From: Armillaria gallica
Lineage: Eukaryota > Basidiomycota > Agaricomycetes > Agaricales > Physalacriaceae
Length of the DNA: 64,000 nucleotides
Assembly: GCA_037576215.1 (NCBI GenBank)
Contig: JBANDB010000001.1
Coordinates: forward strand, 8,308,001-8,372,000
Direction of reading: 5' to 3'
Under the pieces are notes generated by a model. That model was not told the origin of the DNA and did not search any database. It worked only from the letters and a program-made list of their open reading frames with translations. The position numbers and the translations under genes were made by a program. Shown piece by piece: positions 56,094-64,000 of the stretch; position 1 is the stretch's first letter; each line of letters begins with the position of its first letter.

Positions 56094-57794
56094 TTACTGT
56101 TCAAGCGCAGATTTAGAGACGATATCTATAACATGAATCTCAACATTAATATTGCGAGACACTCTTCCGGTTCCATCTCGCTGATAGTATGCGAAGTCGA
56201 GCACGCCATACCAAATCATTGGAAGTGTCCCAAATGTTCTGCATATAACAACACAAGACACTCTCTGTGAGCTTATTGAGTGTCGTTTCATCGGCGCATT
56301 GACAAAACATACTCAATTCGCTCCATGTGAAAGCTCTACGAGACGGATCATCTGGGTCGGCAAACAAGTAAATGCCAACCATTGTGATCGCCTATGATTC
56401 AAAAGGTAAAATATTTGGATTACAGAAACGCCATGTACGCACGGAGATTGACAGAAGGACAAAGCATGGAAGTAGCCCAGCAAAGTCTGTGTTTTACAGA
56501 TTAAAAATCAGCGGAAAGAAACTTACATGAAGCAGGACGTACCAAGGATATCACCTGGATAGATTTGTGTTTGAATCGATACGTATAGAGGAAGAAAAAC
56601 GACGCACCAAAACCGTCAGGAGCTCCAGGCATAGATGCTCGCAGTTGAGTAAACGCAAACACGGTCCCAATAGGCACTACAACGATCTCATTCCGTTGTC
56701 GGAAGCCGAAAAAGACAGTTGCGATCATGATCAGGCAGATCACGAGAGTGACCATCCCTATACATGTATGGATATGCGGTCAATATGTGGATGGAAGTCA
56801 ATGGCGAAAAGACAAACAAAATGTGATGGTGATGATGAGGCAGTATGCGATAACCAGAGTGCTGCGCTGGAGGTTCATATATATATGGATGGCTTCTTGT
56901 AGATCTTGTAGAAAGACTGATTCATCCTTGGGCCGCCACAGGGAGTACTCCACAGCGTCAGTTGTAGTTTCAATGCCGCTCAATGAGGTTCTGTCAGACA
57001 GATAAATCAGAAGCAGCAAGCAAACATACGTAATGAGTCCATAAGATGTTGACAGGTCTACGGAAACTGAATTGTTTGTTAACACATCTTGTGCAAATAT
57101 GACTACATCTGCGTAGTAACTGGAATGCCCAGGGTTAATGTCTTCAGAATAAAACACTGCCCCAGCTTGAGGGACATACCTGTCGAATGGGTAAGCGCTA
57201 AGGTAGGAAACATCATGCGTGAAAAGGGTTAGCTCAGCGCGGAACGTGAGGCTATTGCTGTTGTAATTGGCAAGTCCTCGCTCGAAGTAAGTGGCATTCC
57301 ATAAAAAGATAGGATCAGTAGGTCTGTTGTTGCTGTAGGGTCCATTATCATGTCTTGGATCCGACGGAGAAAAGTTCCTCCAGAAAGGGATCCTAAGTAC
57401 AGTGTATTCTTCGATACTGGTTCAACAAAGGCTCACGTGTCGAAGAAGATATTGATTGCTGTGCAATTATTATTCATGTCATGGCTGATGCATGTATCCC
57501 GGATGACGGACCATTCTGTAACCATGGTGGTTTGAAGGATATCGGCTGAGACCACATTAGCTTGGAGAATAATCTTCCGGCAGTATGAGAAGCGTATTCC
57601 ACTGAACAAGCACGGAGTCTTACAGTTCTATTCTTCGAGCCCGTATCCCAAACGGCGGTATTAGATATGCCGCTAGTACTACTCGGGGGTAGCCTCAGAA
57701 CAAGATCAACCCATAAGGTTGGAACAATGATGACGAAAGCCAGAGAGGTGAAGAAGCAACAGAGAACCCTTGACGGACTTCGACAGTTAGCCAT
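56094..57794 (-). pseudogene. DUF4436-like membrane protein, copy 3 (best preserved coding blocks)
   Basis: Minus strand from the Met of MANCRSPSRVL (57792-57794). N-terminal helix CCFFTSLAFVIIVPTLW; extracytoplasmic part; PFDRYVPQAGAVFYSEDIN at about 57.15 kb; helix YGLITYVCLLLLIYL; LQRSTLVIAYCLIITITFCL; then VTLVICLIMIATVFFGFRQRNE and ASMPGAPDGFG at about 56.62 kb; C-terminal MVGIYLFADPDDPSRRAFTW at about 56.35 kb. Four or more hydrophobic segments indicate an integral membrane protein. Splice sites are plausible (e.g. GTGAGT/GTAAGT-like) but a frame change near the end and a missing joining exon argue for a pseudogene. More diverged from copies 1 and 2 than those are from each other. Confidence 0.6.
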
Positions 57795-58629
57795 TTGCAC
57801 TGGGGACAGAACAAGATCTCGGTTTGAACGACTGATTTTATAGGATACATGTCTATAATGTAGCATGCTGTCGCGCTACAGCATTCACAACAGCGCGCTC
57901 ATGATAAATCTGTCATAGTTTGTATAAGTGGGAAGATGAGAAGGAAGGAATGAGCGGGCCAAGCCTTTGAAACGATCCAGGGCAATGCTGAAGCGGTCTT
58001 GGCCTCCAAGCGACCTTGGTTTTGTATGGCGCTTTGTAGGGCTTGGCCTAGCTTGGCCGGGCATTCAACCGTATGCCAAGAGGAAAGGACGGGATAATAT
58101 TCCTTGGCCGTGTGAACGTGAGGATATGTATATCAATAAAACGCAATTCACATCAACAAAGTGTGTACGGATGTGCCGAAAAGATGACCAAAGCCAGCAG
58201 TGCTGAGGCCTTCGAGGGATTCAAAGACGATGATTGGACCGTTAATGGAAGTTATTGAGAAATTTACAGTAATGAAGCGTTCAATAAGTATCAGAGATAG
58301 TCGTACACAGTGAAGTCGCGTGCAACGTGTCAATATCATTACGATGCAGCGCTAAAATCTAAATATGGCGCAAGTCCCGGCTTTAACCTTTTTGGGATCC
58401 GGTAATTCCCTAATTCCCTACCAAACTACCATTGACGCATGCTGATGTAAGAAAATTCGGAACCAAGGGGATCTTTCCTCGGCTGAAGGCACGATAGTTC
58501 CCATGTTTACATCATTTCCTGTCTTGTATTTGGCGACCGCCGACAAACTCTGATTTCTTTTGGTAACTAATCTCCAAGACCTTACCGTCTTCGACAATTG
58601 AAATTTTGGTCTGTATTAGATGCAGAATT
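57795..58629. other. 5' flank of DUF4436 copy 3, nothing recognised
   Basis: Short frames only; the plus-strand frame 57967-58206 is not recognised. Confidence 0.35.
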
Positions 58630-59085
58630 GTTGTCTACAAAAACCCGGCCTGTTTGGTATAATCATCTCTATGCAAATTTTCATTTCGTCTCTTAGTCGC
58701 GAGAGCAATGGAAAGGGAACCATTATGTAGAGGAGCCCCCTCATATCCGCCCGGCGACTCGATTGAGGTAAACAGAAAGCAAATAAAGTGCAAGTCGAGG
58801 AGGAGCCGCAGCAGAAGGACCGGCACCGTGGCAGAAGCTTGTCACATCATCTGATGAGTCTACGTTATCGTTGCCGGTCCACTTGCGCAGACCCACCATG
58901 AACCAAAGCTCGAATTAGTATGTATGTCGTTCCTTTGTATAATAAAAGCTCACAGACTGAGCACCGCTTCATCTACAGCTATGCTATCAACCACAGTGAT
59001 CCGCATCGTTGATGAGGAAAAGAAAGGGAAATGACATCGCTCAGCGTATTGGACCTCCGTCAAGCCTTTATGGTTCCGGGCACGT
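58630..59085 (+). pseudogene. 5' fragment of a NAPE-PLD-like gene (copy G)
   Basis: ATG at 58981 opens MLSTTVIRIVDEEKKGK, a stop, then WTSVKPLWFRA, ending where the inverted-repeat transposon begins (59086). 350 upstream bases match the flank of copy H (8240-8616). The rest of the gene is not found beyond the transposon. Confidence 0.65.
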
Positions 59086-60477
59086 AGAATTTTGCGTTTT
59101 CCCCTTGCACGCTTGCGTTCCCTTGCGAGTTTCCGTTTGCATTTGCGTTTGCGTTCATATGCACACGTTTGAATAAATTGCATTTGCATTCGATCAAATG
59201 CATTTGCGTTTCGAGTGTGACATCGTTTGCGTGCGTGACATGATCGACTCTCTCGAGTCTTTGATGCATATCCTCAGTAGACCTGTGCATTGTGTGCTGT
59301 ATATCCAGTTGCAACATGTAGAAATGTCGATGATAGTCGTGAGCCCGGCAATAGGTACAGCCAACATCTCAAACTGATCGGGCATCTAAGAACCCATTTC
59401 GGAACTCACGCTCTACCGCCACATCTACATTGATCATCTGTCTTGCGCTGTAATCCTTCTATGCTTATGATACTGTTTCTCCAACAGATTTAGATTACCT
59501 CAATAGTTATTAGTCCCAACATTTATTTCTAGCCAAATGGGGCCGGAATATGATAAAGAGGAGATAGCGAAATGGCACAGAACCGAGCTAGAGAAGGAAG
59601 AGGCGAGGGAACAAATGCAAAGGCGAACATGCCCAAGACATACATTGCTGAGAAAGGGCACGAGAAAGCGGCGGGCTGCATCCAAAATCCCAGCAGAATC
59701 GGTCGAGCTAAGACCCACCGATGGTAGCGAGGAATATCAGCCACCAGCTAAGCATACCCGTCACAAATTGAGGGATGGTGATTCTAACTCAGCAGATGAT
59801 GGTCTATAGAAAGTAAGTACGCCAATAAGTACACAGATTAATCAAACGAGACGGTAACGGGTAGAAAGCTGGCGAGACCGGAACGGTTGAACTCGATTTA
59901 AATTAGTGTCAAACGCAAATGTGACAGGTCTGTCACATTTGCGTTCATTTGCGTTCACCTTGTAACGCATGCGTTAGATATTTTTACCATTTGCGTTCGT
60001 GCTTAAACACTTGCGAGAAATGTTAGAACGCATGCGTTCACTTTCAAACGCATGCATAAATCATGTCGACGCATGCGTTTGTGATTGAAATGCTTGCGTT
60101 ACCTCCATTGGTGCATGCATTCACATAATTTGACTCGTGTGCAGGCTTCCACTGATTTTCTGATAGTATTGTGGTGCAAACAGATCATCCGACCTTCTGA
60201 GGGGGCATCGTAGGTAGGTAAATTATTGTTTATTATGTCTCCAATACTGAACTGGACACTGAAATCTATCCGGAACAGTGGTGAAAACTCTCAAGGATCA
60301 AAAAAGCATCGGAAGTAGTCTGGTGCGTATATTTCCCTCGCATTCATATGTACCAACATGCATTGATGATGTCATAAACACATTGATAGGAAACGCAAAT
60401 GATTACAAATGAAACGCAAATGAAATGCAAATAAACGCAAGTGAACGCAAGCGTGCAACTCAAAAACGCAAAATTCT
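59086..60477. mobile_element. Inverted-repeat DNA transposon (1392 bp) with TTTGCGTT motif arrays
   Basis: Ends are inverted repeats: AGAATTTTGCGTTTT, then TTGCACGCTTGCGTTC on the left; the reverse complement of the right end reads the same with four mismatches in a 4-base linker, then diverges after about 45 bases. The word TTTGCGTT or AACGCAAA and its variants (GCATGCGTT) are repeated at both ends and in a central block (59905-60115). A 90-residue basic frame (59537-59809) is unassigned; no transposase recognised. Target duplication not resolved. Inserted in NAPE-PLD-like copy G. Confidence 0.75.
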
Positions 60478-61784
60478 CCTGGCTCTATTGTTAACAGCAA
60501 CATCCCCTATACAGAATGCTCCCAGGAGTCAGGATGTCCAACATCAGTGAGCCGATCTTACATTCGCATAAGTTTCAGCAGCAGCAAGGTCACATACGAG
60601 AGATAGCTTAACCCTGCATGTGGCGTTGCCTCTACTAGGCTCCGCAGACCTGGATCTCAGTGATCGATATTGGATAAAGTGCAAAACAAAAAGATTTACA
60701 ATCTGAACAGCGATGAGCTCTGCGATGTTGGCTTATAATGCAGAAAGCCCGAGACTGTCGTCGAGAAAGGAAGTTAAAGAAAGGAAAATGCATTGAATGG
60801 CGCTTACCTTGATCATGGAACCACATATGACGGACGACCGTCCACGAGCAGGAAAACAAAGTGGGTCCCCCATCAAGAGCGGCCCTTCTGCTCGTCTCGC
60901 TCATGCTCTCGCTGGGGATACTAGGGACTATAAGCGCAAGAATAATCAAAACAGCATCACCTTCACCCACCGCGAGGTTTGTCCGAAGGTTATAGCATGC
61001 TACTGCTATCAGAAGCTTGTTAGATGGAAGGGTAAAAGTAGACGTAGTATCGACTTACAATGTCCAGGCGATGAGCAATCGTCTACAGACGGTATAGCCC
61101 CAGTGCATCGTTCCATCCTGTCTGTATCGAAAAGGTACACGAAGCAGGTCCAGATTCTCTTGCCGAGATAACGATCTTGCCATCTCGGATACCAAAAGTC
61201 TATATCGGAGGCATATAAGGAAAAGAATGAACGGAGACATACGATGCATGGTTTCCATGATGAAGCGATGCGTTCACCCATCAACTTCGGATATGACGCG
61301 TAGAAAACGCCTCAAATCGACGGCTAGACGTGTGCCTGATCAATGGCCTTTGCAGCAACTATGAAGGTCAGTACGGCTCACCCGATGGTTTACATATCTC
61401 TGAATCCGCTTCCCGAGCTGCTCCGAGAGTTGGGACGCCAGCCACAACAGACAGACGTACAAGAGCCATTGAGTGAGCAAAACCCAAGTCCTAGTGAACG
61501 AGAGAACACCGAGGAGCTACCGTGTCAACATCTAAGGCACTGAAAACTCCGAGTTAGTGATAAAACAACACTGGAATCGAGTTACTACAAAGCTGAGGTG
61601 AGTGTGGGAACGAACAAGGATACACGATGATGGCGGTGAGAGAGGAATAAGCGACGCGCCGGTGCCTGATCATGCCAAATAGGGTCATCACCTCTTGGCC
61701 TTGAGTTTGAACACCGGCGTGCACCATCCTCCCAGATAAGAAGAAGGCTAAGATACACATACTCATCTTTGTATTTACATTCGC
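60478..61784. other. No recognised gene
   Basis: Frames up to 124 residues on both strands (60797-61171 plus; 60635-60970 minus) overlap one another and match nothing known. Some splice-like signals occur, so an unknown decayed gene is possible. Confidence 0.3.
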
Positions 61785-61869
61785 AGGTGGTGTAACAGCT
61801 ATTGCTATCACATATAAGTAGGAGTTCAATTCCCTGTATCCGAACTATTTAGCAACTTGCCAGCTTTTT
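61785..61869 (+). ncRNA. Pol III-type tRNA-like unit U21
   Basis: A-box TGGTGTAACAG (61788), B-box AGTTCAATTCC (61823-61833), T5 at 61865-61869. CTGTATCCGAA closing side. Confidence 0.55.
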
Positions 61870-62177
61870 GATGAGCGTAGTCTGCACGTGGCTCTAATTC
61901 TGAATTTTATCTCGAGTAGCGACACCAAGAAGGTTCAATTCTCCATATTCAATGAAGCGCGCACTGCCCAAGATCACGCTCCCCATATTGTGAGTATGCC
62001 ACAGAATTTGACGTGTTTGTTCTCATCATCTAGTAGGTTCGTGGTCTTCAAAGTATACCAGACCAATCAGTAGTGCTCTCCGAATACAAATCTGAGCAGC
62101 TCGTTATTTCATCTCCTCGTCTTGCGTCAGAAGGTGTCCCTGGTCAAACTCTAGGACGAAGACTATCTTGCCAGGGA

Positions 62178-62269
62178 GGGTGGTGTAACAGCGAGCAATA
62201 TCATGTCCACCTAGGTTTCAATTCCCCGCGTCTGAATTATATGCGGCGATTGCGAAATACTTGGTTTTT
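62178..62269 (+). ncRNA. Pol III-type tRNA-like unit U22
   Basis: A-box TGGTGTAACAG (62181), B-box GGTTTCAATTCC (62214, one extra T), T5 at 62265-62269. About 125 bases beyond the stop of copy F, facing it. Confidence 0.52.
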
Positions 62270-62393
62270 ATTGCGAAAGTCGTCAGTTTGATGTTACGTA
62301 TGTGCTGAGATAGCCGATGAGAAGTGATCATTACGTTGGATGGTCCATTCACCTCCCATTTCTACTGAAATATGTGTAATATCGAATCAAGTA

Positions 62394-63737
62394 CTAGAAG
62401 TATTTCGTCTCGCCGATATCGCTGACAAGGAAGTCACCCTCGTCGATACCAATCTTCTTGCACTCTTCAGCTAACCTCTTTGGTGGCTCTGTAATATCTT
62501 CTGTCGTTAGAATCCATGTCCTAGAAGAAATTAGGACCATGGAAGAAAGGTATAAATGATAGCTCACCCCCAATGCATTGCAACTGCCTTCTTCGCCCTG
62601 ATATCCTTGAAGATACGCACGCTATCCTGCGGCGCGCAATGTATAGTTGACATGAACCATCTTGGATTGTACGCTCTAGAAGGACATGAGATGAAGAAAT
62701 GCAAACGAGAACGGCACGTACCCAATGGGAATCATCGCCAGATCAAAACCACCAAAGCGCTCCCCAATCTCTTTGAAGGCAGGACACACTGGTCTGTCCG
62801 CTTCATCCTCTCCGTCTTTGACGGATCGATAGCCTGTGTCACCAGCGAAGTACACCTTCTTACCCTCACCCTCGACAGCCCAGCTTGACCAGAGGGTCTT
62901 TCCCTGGTCGAGCGGCCCTCGGCCAGTAAAATGCTGTGCAGGAGTGCAAGTAAGCTTGAAGGACGTGCCAGGTATCTCCACGCGTCGTGCGTCCCACCAA
63001 TCGAGTGTATGTGCGTGTCCGTTGGGTATTCCGATCGATTTGAAGTGCTTTTCATTGCCTAGCGGTGCGAAGATATGCGGTAGTCGGGATCGTTTAAAGA
63101 GCGTGGATAAAGTCTGGTTGTCTAGGCTAGGAGAGGTTAGTAGGTGAAGGCACTCAGGAGGGTGACACGTACTGGTCGTAATGATTATGCTAGCAACAGC
63201 GTTAGCCGCGGCTTAGTCTGATAATGATCTACTCACCGAGATGACGACCGAATCCACCTCTGGTATATCCTCGATCTTGCACGGAGGCTCCGTGAACCTC
63301 TTCGGACCAAAAGACTGGCTAGGCGAGCACCGATCGCTGAAGACGGGATCGAAGAGTATCCTCGCGCCTCTCCCTAGCGAAGTCACAAACGGCAGCTCGA
63401 CGAGGTAACACGCGTGGCCTAACCACGTCGCCTTGATCTCGCCTTGATGCTCCTCCTGTGAACCCCACGTCGGTGTCCTAACAGGAATCCCAGCAGCTCC
63501 AACTTTCGGCAGGGCAGGGCTGTTTCGCGTGACATGGCCGACCTATCTGAGGATTAGCAACCGCCGACCTGAAGGAAAAACACATACTATGCGAAGAGTA
63601 TCCATCCTCCCATTCGACCTCCAGCTCGGCCATGGATTCTGGAACCATAAAGGCTTGTCAGATGTCCAATGCGCAGGGCGACCTCCTTTCTCTTTCTTGT
63701 CTTCGTCAACGACACGGATGGCAGTGGTGGAAAGCAT
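62394..63737 (-). CDS. NAPE-PLD-like metallo-hydrolase, copy F (near-complete; one apparent frameshift)
   Basis: Minus strand, six exons: 63737-63588, 63542-63237, 63189-63173 (17-base microexon), 63126-62722, 62676-62568, 62520-62394 (TAG). Introns use GTATGT, GTGAGT, GTACGT, GTACGT and GTGAGC donors; one has TACTAACCTCTCCTAG. About 370 residues, close to animal NAPE-PLD (393). Motifs in order: [42 protein letters not shown] (metal site, made by joining exons 2-3-4), HFTGRGPLDQGKTLWSSW, FAGDTGYRSV, AYNPRWFM, VAMHWGTW. One extra T at 62640/62641 shifts the frame in exon 5, so it is either a young pseudogene or a sequence error. The start is conserved in copies B and C; in-frame Met codons farther upstream exist. 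Known family role: N-acylethanolamine release from membrane phospholipids. Confidence 0.8.
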
Positions 63738-64000
63738 AGCTGTAGATATAGACGCGCTCAGTCTTCGAGCTGCTCTTATAGAAAGGAAAGGCATACGGAC
63801 CAATTCAAAACCCGAGACATGGTGGGCGTGCGCAAGTGCCGCGGCGACCATGACGTACGCCGGTCCGATGACGTGTCCCAAAATGACAAGTGCGGTGCCT
63901 GCCGTGGTTCTTCGTCGACTTGCGCTTTCTCAAACGCCTAACTCACCGGATGGATTAACGATCAGCATCGGCGTCAGGCCTCGCATTTACTTTCAATCGC
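63738..64000. promoter_or_regulatory. Upstream region of NAPE-PLD-like copy F
   Basis: Nearly identical to 49747-50030 upstream of copy C. An open frame continues upstream of the chosen Met to about 63881 without an ATG at its start, so an extra N-terminal exon is possible. No clear TATA box. Confidence 0.4.

Noticed and set aside
59078..60485. 8-bp target duplication around the inverted-repeat transposon
   Set aside because: Flanking octamers agree only loosely (CCGGGCAC against CCTGGCTC, and not adjacent on the left), so I do not assign a superfamily.

Overview
The window looks like a repeat-rich, gene-poor stretch of a filamentous fungus, most likely a basidiomycete (Agaricomycetes; inference). 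Pointers are short introns of about 50 bases with GTRNGT donors and TACTAAC-like branch sites, a Ty3/gypsy chromovirus, a Tad-like LINE, DUF4436-type membrane proteins, and coding relics of Sec31 and of NAPE-PLD-like hydrolases. I found no gene that is certainly intact; the nearest is a NAPE-PLD-like gene at 62.4-63.7 kb.

Layout. 1-4.5 kb: degraded, CpG-poor DNA. 4.8-7.9 kb: one arm of an inverted duplication carrying DUF4436 copy 1; the other arm (DUF4436 copy 2) is at 35.7-39.0 kb. 12.4-14.1 kb: motif-saturated LTR-like element E1. 15.0-26.9 kb: a full-length Ty3/gypsy element with a 5-bp target duplication. It carries a 515-bp hAT-like MITE in its 5' LTR and the 1.8-kb element E2 in its integrase. 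27.2-28.5 and 29.0-30.0 kb: related elements E3 and E4. 30.9-34.1 kb: leucine-rich-repeat relic and a truncated LINE. 34.4-34.9 kb: an LTR fragment with four covarying hairpins. 40.4-41.7 kb: a Sec31 pseudogene fused to a scrambled NAPE-PLD relic. 42.9-64 kb: a block in which NAPE-PLD-like copies (A-G) alternate with arrays of small tRNA-like units; it also holds DUF4436 copy 3 and a 1.4-kb inverted-repeat transposon.

The most unusual content is twofold. First, 21 short units at 42.9-62.3 kb each have an A-box, a B-box usually too close to the A-box for a normal tRNA, and a run of 4-8 T located 27-45 bases after the B-box. They look like a family of RNA polymerase III genes for RNAs of about 85-100 nt, partly in a tandem array with a period of about 220 bp. 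Second, elements E1-E4 share ends and a TATA region, but each is filled with its own short palindromic word (GCGC; ACTAGT; CCWGG), and E1/E2 also carry arrays of tRNA T-arm hairpins.

Mutation here is dominated by C-to-T at CpG. All 13 premature stops I could place in the Ty3 pol frames are TGA, and nearly all LTR differences are CpG transitions. This fits cytosine methylation and silencing of the repeats.
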